Below are positions 16,760 to 25,792 of a DNA stretch of 64,000 nucleotides, in pieces. Both the position numbers and the translations under genes were made by a program. The stretch covers positions 4,092,001-4,156,000 of the forward strand of contig NZ_CP119754.1 of assembly GCF_029319185.1 (NCBI RefSeq), given 5' to 3'. The notes under the pieces were generated by a model. It did no database searches and was not told the origin of the DNA. It saw only the letters and a program-made list of their open reading frames with translations. Within the stretch, counting starts at the first letter, position 1. Each line of letters begins with the position of its first letter. The DNA comes from Superficieibacter sp. HKU1 (GTDB lineage Bacteria > Pseudomonadota > Gammaproteobacteria > Enterobacterales > Enterobacteriaceae).

Positions 16760-18004
16760 ATGACGACGCAACGTACTCCGGGGCTATTCCAGCGTTTAGC
16801 TCAAGGGAGCCTGGTTAAGCAAATTTTAGTAGGTCTTGTGCTGGGTATTTTACTGGCGTGGATTTCAACGCCAGCGGCGATTGCCGTCGGTTTACTGGGC
16901 ACGCTGTTCGTCGGCGCGCTTAAGGCCGTCGCGCCAGTGCTGGTATTAATGCTGGTCATGGCATCCATTGCCAATCATCAGCACGGGCAAAAAACCTCGA
17001 TTCGCCCGATTTTGTTCCTCTACCTGCTGGGGACCTTCTCCGCCGCGCTGGTCGCCGTGGTATTCAGTTTCGCTTTCCCATCAACGTTGCACCTGACCAG
17101 CAGCGCCAATGATATTGTGCCGCCGTCTGGTATCGTGGAAGTACTGCGCGGCTTGTTGCTGAGCATGGTCGCGAATCCGATCGATGCCCTGCTTAACGCA
17201 AACTATATCGGCATTCTTGTCTGGGCGGTTGGCCTGGGTTTTGCCCTGCGTCACGGTAACGAGACCACCAAAAATCTGGTCAATGATATGTCCAGCGCCG
17301 TCACCTTTATGGTACGTCTGGTTATTCGTTTTGCGCCGATTGGGATTTTTGGTCTGGTTTCATCAACCCTGGCCACCACCGGTTTTGCAACGCTGTGGGG
17401 CTACGCGCACCTGCTGGTGGTGCTGATCAGCTGTATGCTGCTGGTGGCGCTGGTGATTAACCCTCTGCTGGTGTTCTGGAAAATTCGGCGTAACCCCTAC
17501 CCGCTGGTCTTTGCCTGCCTGCGTGAAAGCGGCGTTTACGCCTTCTTTACCCGCAGCTCTGCCGCCAATATTCCGGTCAATATGGCGCTGTGCGAGAAGC
17601 TGAATCTGGACCGCGATACCTATTCCGTCTCTATTCCGCTGGGCGCAACCATTAACATGGCAGGCGCGGCGATCACCATTACGGTGTTAACCCTGGCGGC
17701 AGTCAGCACGCTGGGTGTGCCGGTGGATCTGCCGACTGCATTGTTGCTGAGCGTGGTGGCGTCCCTGTGCGCCTGCGGAGCATCCGGCGTGGCGGGCGGC
17801 TCTTTGCTGCTCATTCCACTGGCGTGCAATATGTTTGGCATCCCCAATGATATCGCCATGCAGGTAGTGGCCGTCGGGTTTATTATCGGTGTCCTGCAGG
17901 ATTCCTGTGAAACGGCGCTGAACTCCTCTACCGACGTGCTGTTCACCGCGGCGGCCTGCCAGGCGGAAGACGAACGTCTGGCGAACAACGCCCTGCGCAG
18001 TTAA
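16760..18004 (+). CDS. sstT: Serine/threonine:Na+ symporter SstT
   Basis: A 414-residue inner-membrane dicarboxylate/amino acid:cation symporter (glutamate transporter fold, eight helices and two hairpins). Visible motifs are the Ser-rich hairpin FFTRSSAANIPVN near residue 258 and SIPLGATINMAGAA near 293, and the second hairpin CGASGVAGGS near 338. It imports L-serine and L-threonine with Na+. Ribosome site AAAGGA lies before the ATG. It belongs to the conserved alx-sstT-ygjV order and supplies substrates that the tdc genes further right degrade. Confidence 0.97.
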   Translation: MTTQRTPGLFQRLAQGSLVKQILVGLVLGILLAWISTPAAIAVGLLGTLFVGALKAVAPVLVLMLVMASIANHQHGQKTSIRPILFLYLLGTFSAALVAVVFSFAFPSTLHLTSSANDIVPPSGIVEVLRGLLLSMVANPIDALLNANYIGILVWAVGLGFALRHGNETTKNLVNDMSSAVTFMVRLVIRFAPIGIFGLVSSTLATTGFATLWGYAHLLVVLISCMLLVALVINPLLVFWKIRRNPYPLVFACLRESGVYAFFTRSSAANIPVNMALCEKLNLDRDTYSVSIPLGATINMAGAAITITVLTLAAVSTLGVPVDLPTALLLSVVASLCACGASGVAGGSLLLIPLACNMFGIPNDIAMQVVAVGFIIGVLQDSCETALNSSTDVLFTAAACQAEDERLANNALRS

Positions 18005-18011
18005 TAACGCA

Positions 18012-18040
18012 GCCTCTCCGTCACCGGGCGGAGGGGCTTT
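18012..18040 (+). terminator. Terminator after sstT
   Basis: GCCTCTCCG with CGGAGGGGC (one T-G pair) around TCACCGGG, then TTTCTT. It overlaps the 3' end of the convergent ygjV gene (stop at 18021). Confidence 0.7.
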
Positions 18041-18575
18041 CTTCCTGTACGCGTTTTTCAATCTTAAACGGATCGATACCGCGTTTCTGCATCCGCCAGA
18101 AACGAATGATGTTCAGCCCGTTCATAATCAAGAAACTGCCTTCAATCAGCGTGCCGCCAATCGATCCGAGCCAGAAGTTATGCGCGACCCAGCAGGCGGT
18201 TGAGCACCACATCACGCAGCGGGTGGTCAATCCTTTGCAGCGGAACAGCGCCCAGGTACTGACGGTGGTGCCGATAATCGGCAGGAGTTCCATCGCATGA
18301 TGCAGTTTGCTGAAGCCGAGGATCAGGGTCAGGGCAATAAACACGCTCATCACCCAGAGTCTGCGGGTGCGCAGGGAGATGACGGTGCGGATAGCGTTCA
18401 GTTCTGCGCTCATGCCCGCCGGGTAAGCGCCCATCAGGAAAAAGTGCAGCCCAATGACCGAACTGTAGACGGCGAGCTGAAGCTTGAAACGCCGCTCGTC
18501 ACGGTTGATAAAGGTGGTGATACCAATCAGAAAGGCGATGACGCCGACGCCTTGGGCCAGCCAATACGCGGTCAT
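18021..18575 (-). CDS. ygjV: Inner-membrane protein YgjV (YgjV family)
   Basis: A 184-residue hydrophobic protein with about six membrane segments (starting near residues 5, 32, 75, 100, 120 and 138). It belongs to the YgjV family, whose function is not known. Length and position between sstT and uxaA match E. coli. It reads convergently to sstT and ends inside its terminator. No catalytic motif is seen. Confidence 0.92.
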   Translation of the reverse strand: MTAYWLAQGVGVIAFLIGITTFINRDERRFKLQLAVYSSVIGLHFFLMGAYPAGMSAELNAIRTVISLRTRRLWVMSVFIALTLILGFSKLHHAMELLPIIGTTVSTWALFRCKGLTTRCVMWCSTACWVAHNFWLGSIGGTLIEGSFLIMNGLNIIRFWRMQKRGIDPFKIEKRVQEESPSAR

Positions 18576-18603
18576 GACAACATCCTTAGCGGATAGAGAA
18601 AAG

Positions 18604-18636
18604 AAAACGGCGCTTCATTATATGAAACGCCGTTTT
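18604..18636. terminator. Terminator of uxaCA
   Basis: AAAACGGCG and CGCCGTTTT flank an inner TTCAT/ATGAA stem, so the hairpin has a T-run on both strands. It stands 20 bases after the uxaA stop in the minus sense. Confidence 0.85.
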
Positions 18637-18656
18637 AAAATGCTAACTACAAATAA

Positions 18657-20144
18657 TTACAGCGTTACGCCACTTTTGAATATCGCCAGTTCGCGGAAAT
18701 CGTTGCGCTCGTTACAGGCTTTTTTGCCGCTGGCAATGTCGACGATGGTATCGACGAATTCGCTCAGTAACTGCGGCATAGCTTTGCCATGAATAAGCTG
18801 TCCGGCGTCGAAATCAATCCAGTGCTTTTTCTTCGCCGCCAGTTCACTGTTGGTAGCGATTTTTACCGTCGGGACAAATCCACCGTAAGGCGTGCCGCGA
18901 CCGGTACTGAACAGCACCATATGGCACCCTGCCCCGGCCAGCGCGCTGGTGGCTACGGCATCGTTGCCCGGCGCACTCAGCAGATTAAGACCGTGAGTTT
19001 TCAGACGTTCACCGTAGCGCAGCACGTCAACCACCTGGCTGGAACCGGCTTTCTGCGTGCAGCCCAGCGATTTATCCTCAAGCGTCGTGATGCCGCCCGC
19101 TTTGTTACCCGGCGACGGGTTTTCGTAAATCGGCTGATTATGGGCGATGAAATACTGTTTGAAATCGTTGACCATCGTCACCAGCTTTTCAAACGTCTCT
19201 TCGTCACGGCAGTGGCTCATCAGCAGTTGCTCAGCGCCGAACATCTCCGGTACTTCGGTCAGCACGGTCGTCCCGCCGTTGGCAATCACATAATCCGAGA
19301 AGCGTCCCAGCATCGGGTTGGCAGTGATCCCGGAAAGGCCGTCTGAACCGCCGCACTCCAGACCAAATTTCAGCTCACCCAGCCTGCCCGGCTCGCGCTT
19401 GTCGTGGCGCATCACCTCGTAAAGCTGATGCAGATGCTCCAGGCCCGCTTCAATTTCATCTTCCTGATGTTGCAGGACCATAAAATGCACGCGCTCAGGG
19501 TCGAAATCACCCAGCGTTTCGCGGAACACATCGACCTGGTTGTTTTCACAGCCGAGACCAACCACCAGCACCGCGCCCGCATTCGGGTGACGCACCATGT
19601 TTTGCAGCATGGTGCGGGTGTTGATGTGATCGTCGCCCAGTTGCGAACAGCCGTAGGTATGGCTGAAGAGGAAAACGCCGTCGGTGCCTTCCGCATCGTT
19701 GGTCTCTTTCAGGAAACGGTTCTGGATCTGCCGGGCAATGCCGTTAACGCAACCGACGGTCGGCAGGATCCACAGCTCGTTACGCACGCCAACGTCACCG
19801 TTGGCGCGACGGTAAATCTGAACTTCACGATCCGCAGGCTGTACTTCTTCAGCCTGAAAATCAGGTTGATAGCGATACTCGTCCAGATCGCTGAGGTTAG
19901 TGCGCGTGTTATGGGCGTGAATGTGTTCCCCTGGCGCAATATCCGTCAGCGCATGACCAATAGGCAGACCATATTTTGTGACGTTTTCCCCTTTCGCAAT
20001 GGCGCTAAGGGCAAATTTGTGCCCGCGCACCACGTCCTGACGCAGCGTGACGGTTTGACCGTCAACGGTCACTTCGGTGCCGTTTTCCAGGTCAGCCAGC
20101 GCGACAGCGACGTTGTCCTGCGAATGGATCTTAATGTATTGCAT
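18657..20144 (-). CDS. uxaA: D-altronate dehydratase
   Basis: A 495-residue enzyme of the UxaA/GarD family that dehydrates D-altronate to 2-keto-3-deoxygluconate in galacturonate catabolism. The N-terminal SAF domain (about residues 1-100) is joined to the catalytic domain containing GVRNELWILPTVGCVN, GLGCENNQ and GLECGGSDGLSGITANP. Fe2+ is the usual cofactor. The start is ATG 20144 (MQYIKIHSQDN), five codons into the longer open frame, in agreement with the E. coli protein. It is separated from uxaC by 18 bases, so one operon uxaCA. Confidence 0.97.
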   Translation of the reverse strand: MQYIKIHSQDNVAVALADLENGTEVTVDGQTVTLRQDVVRGHKFALSAIAKGENVTKYGLPIGHALTDIAPGEHIHAHNTRTNLSDLDEYRYQPDFQAEEVQPADREVQIYRRANGDVGVRNELWILPTVGCVNGIARQIQNRFLKETNDAEGTDGVFLFSHTYGCSQLGDDHINTRTMLQNMVRHPNAGAVLVVGLGCENNQVDVFRETLGDFDPERVHFMVLQHQEDEIEAGLEHLHQLYEVMRHDKREPGRLGELKFGLECGGSDGLSGITANPMLGRFSDYVIANGGTTVLTEVPEMFGAEQLLMSHCRDEETFEKLVTMVNDFKQYFIAHNQPIYENPSPGNKAGGITTLEDKSLGCTQKAGSSQVVDVLRYGERLKTHGLNLLSAPGNDAVATSALAGAGCHMVLFSTGRGTPYGGFVPTVKIATNSELAAKKKHWIDFDAGQLIHGKAMPQLLSEFVDTIVDIASGKKACNERNDFRELAIFKSGVTL

Positions 20145-20162
20145 ATCAACCAACCTCAAGGC

Positions 20163-21575
20163 TTAGTTCAGTTCAATGGCGAAGTAGTCACGCGCATTGT
20201 TAAAGCAGATATTTTTCACCATCTCGCCCAGCAGCTGAATATCTGCCGGCGCTTCGCCTGCTTCTACCCAGCGACCTATCATCTGGCACAGGATGCGACG
20301 GAAATATTCATGACGGGTGTATGAGAGGAAGCTGCGGCTGTCGGTCAGCATGCCCACGAAGCGGCTTAACAGGCCAAGCTGCGCCAGTTGGGTCATCTGA
20401 CGTTCCATGCCGTCTTTCTGATCGTTAAACCACCAGCCGGAACCGAACTGCATTTTGCCCGGCATCCCTTCGCCCTGGAAGTTGCCGATCATGGTGCCCA
20501 GCACTTCGTTATCGCGCGGGTTCAGGCAGTACAGAATGGTTTTCGGCAGCAGGTTCTGCTCGTTCTGTTTGCTCAGCAGTTTAGACAGCTCTTCCGCCAG
20601 CGGACGGTCATTGATGGAGTCAAAGCCCACGTCCGGCCCCAGCAGTTTGAACTGGCGCAGGTTGTTATTGCGCAGTGCACCGATATGGTACTGCTGTACC
20701 CAGCCGCGACGGGCATATTCCGCGCCGAGGAACACCAGTACGGCGGTTTTAAACTGGGCAACGTGATGCTCGCTCAGGGTTTCGCCGGAGAGACGGCGCG
20801 CCAGAATGCTGTCCAGCTCGCTCTCGTTCGCTTCCGCAAACAGCACCACGTCCAGCGCATGATCGGAGACTTTACAGCCGTGAGCGGCAAAGTGATCCAG
20901 ACGTTTGGTCAACGCGGTTTGCAGATCGCTGAAGCGACGGATGTCGGTATCGGAGACTTCACCCAGCTTCGCCATGTAATCATTGAACGTCGCCTGTTCA
21001 ATATTGAACGCTTTGTCAGGACGCCAGCTCGGCAGCACCTTAACCGTGAAACTGGTGTCTTTGGCGACGCTGGCGTGATGCTCCAGAGAATCAATCGGAT
21101 CGTCGGTGGTGCCGACCATCTTCACATTCATCTGCTGCATGATCCCACGGGCAGAGAATTTATCCTGCGCCAGCAGTTCATTCCCACGTTCCCAGATTTC
21201 ATCCGCAGTAGATGGTGAAAGCAGCTTACCTGTAATACCAAACGGGCGGCGAAGCTCCAGATGCGTCCAGTGGTATAACGGGTTGCCGATAGTGTGCGGC
21301 ACCGTAGCGGCCCAGGCGTCAAACTTCTCACGATCGCTGGCATCGCCAGTACACAGGCGTTCTGCGACACCGTTAGTGCGCATCGCGCGCCATTTGTAAT
21401 GGTCACCTTTCAGCCAGATATCATACAGGTTTTTAAAACGGTAGTTCTCCGCGATCTGCTGCGGCGGCAGATGGCAGTGGAAGTCAAAAATCGGCTGGTC
21501 TTTCGCGTAGTCGTGGTACAGACGGCGGGCAAATTCGGTATCCAGCAGGAAATCTTCGGTCATAAACGGGGTCAT
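20163..21575 (-). CDS. uxaC: Glucuronate/galacturonate isomerase
   Basis: A 470-residue uronate isomerase of the amidohydrolase superfamily that interconverts D-glucuronate with D-fructuronate and D-galacturonate with D-tagaturonate. The metal-ligand motif FDFHCHLPPQ is near residue 33. The sequence is nearly identical to the E. coli enzyme over its full length. It heads the uxaCA operon, divergent from exuT, with an ExuR-like operator at 21623-21643 close to its start. Confidence 0.97.
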   Translation of the reverse strand: MTPFMTEDFLLDTEFARRLYHDYAKDQPIFDFHCHLPPQQIAENYRFKNLYDIWLKGDHYKWRAMRTNGVAERLCTGDASDREKFDAWAATVPHTIGNPLYHWTHLELRRPFGITGKLLSPSTADEIWERGNELLAQDKFSARGIMQQMNVKMVGTTDDPIDSLEHHASVAKDTSFTVKVLPSWRPDKAFNIEQATFNDYMAKLGEVSDTDIRRFSDLQTALTKRLDHFAAHGCKVSDHALDVVLFAEANESELDSILARRLSGETLSEHHVAQFKTAVLVFLGAEYARRGWVQQYHIGALRNNNLRQFKLLGPDVGFDSINDRPLAEELSKLLSKQNEQNLLPKTILYCLNPRDNEVLGTMIGNFQGEGMPGKMQFGSGWWFNDQKDGMERQMTQLAQLGLLSRFVGMLTDSRSFLSYTRHEYFRRILCQMIGRWVEAGEAPADIQLLGEMVKNICFNNARDYFAIELN

Positions 21576-21622
21576 TTCATCTTCCTCTCAGAGAGTGCGT
21601 CTGATGCATATGTTCAATGCTG

Positions 21623-21643
21623 ACAAAGTTATCACACCAATTT
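21623..21643. promoter_or_regulatory. ExuR-like operator upstream of uxaC
   Basis: The minus strand reads AAATTGGTGTGATAACTTTG, similar in pattern (TTGGT, then ATAAC) to the two other candidate sites of this locus. ExuR, encoded at 23478-24254, represses uxaCA and exuT. Assignment is by resemblance only. Confidence 0.55.
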
Positions 21644-21663
21644 CTACAGTCCGAGCATATTTT

Positions 21664-21678
21664 CGTGAGTTAGATCAA
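21664..21678. promoter_or_regulatory. CRP-like site, uxaCA/exuT intergenic
   Basis: CGTGAGTTAGATCAA resembles the CRP consensus TGTGA-N6-TCACA with both half sites degenerate. Position suits uxaCA activation. Confidence 0.45.
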
Positions 21679-21785
21679 TAAAAAAGGATAAAAAAACTAC
21701 TCCCTGGGGAGTAAATCAATGTCAACTTGTTGTTTAAAAAGCATTTTATGGAGCAAATCAATATCCTTACAAAGATTCACACATT

Positions 21786-21801
21786 TGTGACGGCACTCAC
21801 C
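21786..21801. promoter_or_regulatory. CRP site, uxaCA/exuT intergenic
   Basis: TGTGACGGCACTCACC has the first half site exact and the second with one change. It directly precedes an ExuR-like operator, giving a usual activator/repressor arrangement. It lies about 250 bases upstream of exuT, whose long leader (about 21850-22049) contains further hairpins. Confidence 0.65.
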
Positions 21802-21805
21802 TTTT

Positions 21806-21823
21806 AAAGTTGTATGACAAGTT
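21806..21823. promoter_or_regulatory. ExuR-like operator upstream of exuT
   Basis: AAAGTTGTATGACAAGTT contains the near-palindrome TTGTATGACAA. It is the best of the three candidate ExuR sites in this locus. Confidence 0.6.
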
Positions 21824-22049
21824 ATCTTTCTGCCGTCGCAACACATAGCGTCAATGAATGCATTCATGATGATTTGTTCATCAGATTTACCGGTATGGAC
21901 GCCGATGACTTATGAAGTCTTTACATAGCAAGGAGCAGGTCGTACCGGTTTGTTATCCCGCTACGACTCTCCGTTACTAGCACATCCCGGAACAATGACC
22001 GAGATGTGACCGCGTCAAACGCGGACATACCATAACGAAGAGGTTTTAA

Positions 22050-23351
22050 ATGCGTAAAATTAAAGGTTTACGTTGGTATATGATCGCCCTGGTGACTCTG
22101 GGCACCGTCCTGGGCTACCTGACGCGTAATACCGTGGCGGCGGCCGCACCAACATTAATGGAAGAGCTGCATATTTCCACGCAGCAATACTCTTACATTA
22201 TCGCGGCCTATTCAGCAGCGTATACCGTGATGCAGCCGGTAGCGGGTTATGTGCTGGATATTCTGGGCACCAAAATCGGTTATGCCTTCTTTGCTATCGC
22301 CTGGGCAGTTTTCTGCGGCGCGACAGCGCTGGCAGGCAGCTGGGGCGGCCTGGCGCTGGCGCGCGGCGCGGTAGGTGCGGCGGAAGCGGCGATGATCCCT
22401 GCCGGTCTGAAAGCCAGTTCTGAATGGTTCCCGGCAAAAGAACGTTCTATTGCCGTTGGCTACTTCAACGTTGGTTCTTCCATCGGTGCGATGATCGCTC
22501 CGCCGCTGGTGGTGTGGGCTATTGTGATGCATAGCTGGCAGATGGCGTTCATTATTTCGGGCGTACTGAGCTTTGTCTGGGCAATGGCGTGGCTGATTTT
22601 CTACAAACACCCACGCGATCAGAAAAAATTAACCGAAGAAGAACGCGAATACATTATTGGCGGCCAGGAAGCCCAGCATCAGACCAATAACGGCAAAAAA
22701 ATGTCCGTCTGGCAGATACTCGGCACCCGTCAATTCTGGGGTATCGCCCTGCCGCGTTTCCTGGCGGAACCCGCATGGGGCACATTCAACGCGTGGATCC
22801 CGCTGTTCATGTTTAAAGTCTACGGCTTTAACCTGAAAGAGATCGCCATGTTTGCCTGGATGCCGATGCTGTTTGCTGACCTCGGCTGTATTGTCGGGGG
22901 CTACCTGCCGCCGCTGTTCCAGCGCTGGTTTGGCGTGAACCTGATTGTATCGCGTAAAATGGTGGTTACCATGGGCGCGCTGCTGATGATTGGCCCAGGC
23001 ATGATTGGTCTGTTCACCAGCCCGTATGTGGCGATTGGCCTGCTGTGTATCGGTGGTTTTGCTCACCAGTCACTGTCCGGCGCGCTGATTACCCTGTCTT
23101 CCGATGTTTTTGGTCGTAACGAAGTGGCGACGGCAAACGGTCTGACCGGGATGGCGGCATGGATGGCAAGTACCATGTTTGCGCTGGTGGTCGGTGCCCT
23201 GGCAGATACTATCGGCTTCAGCCCGCTGTTCGCTGTGCTGGCGGTGTTCGATCTTCTCGGTGCGCTGGTCATCTGGACGGTATTGAAAAATAAACCGGCC
23301 GCCGAGATTGTTCAGTCGCCGCCGAGGAACGATCCGGCGACGCAGAACTGA
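22050..23351 (+). CDS. exuT: Hexuronate transporter ExuT
   Basis: A 433-residue major-facilitator protein of the anion:cation symporter group, with 12 predicted helices, that imports D-galacturonate and D-glucuronate. The signature between helices 2 and 3 is DILGTKIGYAF, and the conserved ASSEWFPAKER segment lies near residue 126. A GAAGAGG ribosome site is nine bases before the ATG. It is divergent from uxaCA, followed by a terminator and its repressor gene exuR. Confidence 0.96.
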   Translation: MRKIKGLRWYMIALVTLGTVLGYLTRNTVAAAAPTLMEELHISTQQYSYIIAAYSAAYTVMQPVAGYVLDILGTKIGYAFFAIAWAVFCGATALAGSWGGLALARGAVGAAEAAMIPAGLKASSEWFPAKERSIAVGYFNVGSSIGAMIAPPLVVWAIVMHSWQMAFIISGVLSFVWAMAWLIFYKHPRDQKKLTEEEREYIIGGQEAQHQTNNGKKMSVWQILGTRQFWGIALPRFLAEPAWGTFNAWIPLFMFKVYGFNLKEIAMFAWMPMLFADLGCIVGGYLPPLFQRWFGVNLIVSRKMVVTMGALLMIGPGMIGLFTSPYVAIGLLCIGGFAHQSLSGALITLSSDVFGRNEVATANGLTGMAAWMASTMFALVVGALADTIGFSPLFAVLAVFDLLGALVIWTVLKNKPAAEIVQSPPRNDPATQN

Positions 23352-23379
23352 TTATTTTTGCTCCTGATATAAACCACAG

Positions 23380-23406
23380 AAGCCGCCTGTAAAGGGCGGC
23401 TTTTTT
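23380..23406 (+). terminator. Terminator between exuT and exuR
   Basis: AGCCGCC and GGGCGGCT around TGTAAA, then TTTTTT. It separates exuT from exuR, which therefore needs its own promoter. Confidence 0.9.
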
Positions 23407-23432
23407 GTCGCGTAGTGGTGCCAGAAGCGTAA

Positions 23433-23449
23433 AAGTGGTATAACAAATA
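23433..23449. promoter_or_regulatory. ExuR-like operator upstream of exuR
   Basis: AAGTGGTATAACAAATA has the same TGGTATAACAA pattern as the sites near uxaC and exuT, 30 bases before the exuR start. Suggests autoregulation. Confidence 0.55.
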
Positions 23450-23477
23450 AAGGTGCCTTATTCCGTCCGGAGCACAA

Positions 23478-24254
23478 ATGGAAATTACCGAAACACGTCG
23501 TCTGTACCAACAGCTTGCCGCCGACCTTAAGCAGCGCATTGAGCAGGGTGTCTATTTAGTGGGCGATAAACTGCCCGCTGAGCGTTTCATTGCCGATGAA
23601 AAAAATGTCAGCCGCACGGTGGTGCGTGAAGCCATCATTATGCTGGAGGTAGAAGGCTACGTTGAGGTCCGCAAAGGCTCCGGTATCCATGTCATCTCTA
23701 ATCAGGCAAAGCACTATCACATTCCCGACGAAACCCAGGAATTTGCCAACTACGGTCCTTTCGAACTGCTACAGGCGCGTCAGCTGATTGAAAGTAACAT
23801 TGCTGAATTCGCCGCCACCCAGGTGACGAAACAGGACATCATGAAGCTGATGGAAATTCAGGAGATGGCGCGTAAAGAGAAATGCTTCCGCGACTCCGAA
23901 TGGGATCTCCAGTTCCACGTTCAGGTAGCGCTCGCCACGCAGAACTCGGCGCTGGCGGCCATCGTCGAGAAGATGTGGACCCAGCGCGTGCATAATCCGT
24001 ACTGGAAAAAACTGCACGACCATATCGATCTGCGCACCGTGGATAACTGGTGTGACGATCACGATCAAATCCTCAAGGCGCTGATCCGTAAAGATCCGCA
24101 CGCGGCAAAACTGGCGATGTGGCAGCATCTTGAGAACACCAAGCAGATGCTGTTTAACGAAACCAGCGACGACTTTGAATTTAACGCCGACCGTTATCTT
24201 TTCGCTGAAAATCCGGTGGTCCATCTCGATACCGCGCTCGCCAGCACCAAATAA
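23478..24254 (+). CDS. exuR: GntR/FadR-family repressor of hexuronate genes, ExuR
   Basis: A 258-residue regulator. The N-terminal winged helix contains VGDKLPAERFIADEKNVSRT and VREAIIMLEVEGYVEVRKGSG, and the C-terminal FCD domain has the metal-ligand Asp and His residues of that family (for example in DLQFHVQVA). ExuR represses uxaCA, uxaB and exuT, and hexuronates relieve it. The first codon ATG 23478 follows GGAG. A GGCCGG/CCGGCC hairpin at 24269-24286 follows the gene but has no good T-run. Confidence 0.96.
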   Translation: MEITETRRLYQQLAADLKQRIEQGVYLVGDKLPAERFIADEKNVSRTVVREAIIMLEVEGYVEVRKGSGIHVISNQAKHYHIPDETQEFANYGPFELLQARQLIESNIAEFAATQVTKQDIMKLMEIQEMARKEKCFRDSEWDLQFHVQVALATQNSALAAIVEKMWTQRVHNPYWKKLHDHIDLRTVDNWCDDHDQILKALIRKDPHAAKLAMWQHLENTKQMLFNETSDDFEFNADRYLFAENPVVHLDTALASTK

Positions 24255-24590
24255 TCCTCTTCACGCCCGGCCGGTCATTTCCGGCCTGCCGCGCCTGTTT
24301 CTGGTAAGCAAAGCACTTATTGTGTCAGAGAGTGTAAAACTCCTCGCCTGAATCGGTTCCAGCAAGCAAAATCAAACCTCAAAGCACTGCAATTACTGTG
24401 ACGAATTTCCGCACCTTTGTTACAATTAGATGCATTTTGCACTTTAGTGAGTGAGTTATTGCTCACCTCGCTCAACGACAAGGAATCGTCTGAACGGGTT
24501 TGTTGCGGCCACGCTTACGATAAATAAAAGGTCGCCCTGTAGTTAAACCGCGTTCCGTCGCGACGTTAACCGATGTACCAGGAATATTGA
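24255..24590. other. Intergenic region exuR-yqjA with a candidate yqjA promoter
   Basis: These 336 bases hold no credible gene. A sigma-70-like promoter is visible: GTGACG at 24398-24403 and TACAAT at 24421-24426 with 17 bases between. yqjA-mzrA is a CpxR target in E. coli, but I do not see a convincing GTAAA-N5-GTAAA box. The 165-base leader from that promoter to yqjA shows no known motif. Confidence 0.45.
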
Positions 24591-25259
24591 ATGGAACTTT
24601 TTACTCAGTTGATGCATGCCCTCTGGAGCCAGGATTATGAAACGCTGGCGAATCCATCCATGATTGGCATGCTGTATTTTGTTTTGTTTGTGATCCTGTT
24701 TCTTGAGAATGGATTACTACCTGCGGCTTTTCTGCCGGGGGATAGCTTGCTGGTGCTGGTCGGTGTCCTGATTGCCAAAGGCGCAATGGGCTATCCGCAA
24801 ACCATTATTTTGTTGACCATGGCGGCAAGCCTTGGTTGCTGGCTTAGTTATATTCAGGGGCGCTGGCTGGGTAATACCCGACTGGTGCAAAAATGGTTAT
24901 CGCACCTGCCTGCGCACTATCATCAGCGGGCGCACCATCTTTTTCATAAGCACGGGCTTTCCGCGCTGCTGATTGGCCGCTTTATCGCATTTGTTCGTAC
25001 GCTGCTGCCAACCATCGCCGGAATTTCTGGCCTCAGCAGCGCCCGCTTCCAGTTTTTCAACTGGGTTAGCGGCCTGCTGTGGGTACTTATTTTGACAACG
25101 CTGGGCTATCTGCTGGGTAAGACCCCGGTCTTTCTCAAGTACGAAGATAAGCTCATGTCCTGCCTGATGCTGCTGCCGGTGGTGCTGCTGGTATTTGGCC
25201 TGATCGGCTCGCTGGTGGTTCTCTGGAAGAAGAAACACCGGGAGATTGAGGACAAGTGA
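24591..25259 (+). CDS. yqjA: DedA-family membrane protein YqjA
   Basis: A 222-residue DedA/VTT-domain inner-membrane protein, an osmosensing, proton-dependent transporter important for alkaline growth; with its paralog YghB it supports membrane homeostasis, and DedA proteins include undecaprenyl-phosphate flippases. Family motifs are present: FLENGLLPAAFLPGDS (residues 34-49), with the acidic Glu and Asp, and GRFIAFVRTLLPTIAG (about 130-145) with paired Arg. The mzrA start codon overlaps its stop (TGATG). Confidence 0.95.
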   Translation: MELFTQLMHALWSQDYETLANPSMIGMLYFVLFVILFLENGLLPAAFLPGDSLLVLVGVLIAKGAMGYPQTIILLTMAASLGCWLSYIQGRWLGNTRLVQKWLSHLPAHYHQRAHHLFHKHGLSALLIGRFIAFVRTLLPTIAGISGLSSARFQFFNWVSGLLWVLILTTLGYLLGKTPVFLKYEDKLMSCLMLLPVVLLVFGLIGSLVVLWKKKHREIEDK

Positions 25260-25642
25260 TGGCAATTAAACATTCGCTACTGCGTCGACTCACCTGGAGT
25301 CTTGGTGCGCTGACCCTGTTTACCTGCTTGTTTTATGCAGGGGTTACGCTTCAGCGCCATGAATCAACGCTGGCTATTCGACCGTCAAGTCAGGGCGTTA
25401 GCGTCCCTGACGGTTTCTCCGTCTGGCATCAGCTTGATGCCAACGGCATTCGTTTCAAGAGCATCACCCCGCATGCAGATACCCTGCTTATCAAGTTTGA
25501 TTCCAGCGCCCAGAGCGCCGCAGCGAAAGAAGTGCTCGACCGTTCGCTCCCCCACGGGTACATCATCGCACAGCAGGATGAAGACGATCAGGCGACAATG
25601 TGGCTCACCCGTCTGCGGGATACCTCTCGTCGATTCGGCTAA
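25259..25642 (+). CDS. mzrA: EnvZ/OmpR modulator MzrA
   Basis: A 127-residue inner-membrane protein with one helix (residues 12-32) and a periplasmic domain, as in E. coli MzrA, which contacts EnvZ and links CpxA signalling to the EnvZ/OmpR pathway. Conserved segments are PDGFSVWHQLDANGI and LPHGYIIAQQD. ATG 25259 overlaps the yqjA stop codon; a GTG one codon earlier is possible but gives an unnecessary extra Met. The N-terminal 30 residues have drifted from E. coli, while the periplasmic part is well kept. Confidence 0.93.
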   Translation: MAIKHSLLRRLTWSLGALTLFTCLFYAGVTLQRHESTLAIRPSSQGVSVPDGFSVWHQLDANGIRFKSITPHADTLLIKFDSSAQSAAAKEVLDRSLPHGYIIAQQDEDDQATMWLTRLRDTSRRFG

Positions 25643-25792
25643 TTTCTTCCACCTTTCTGAATCTTTTAACTTATTTTGGTGATTTCTCGTTTACTTACTA
25701 TTCTTAAGTATGCGCAAGGCAATCACATCATTTTTGGCCTGGACGCGCAGGCACAGTCCCTATGCGCCGCAACATTATGGAAGCTTTCATTT

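Noticed and set aside
21910..21933. Very short ORFs in the exuT leader (for example MTYEVFT)
   Set aside because: No ribosome site and no run of regulatory codons; chance occurrence is likely.
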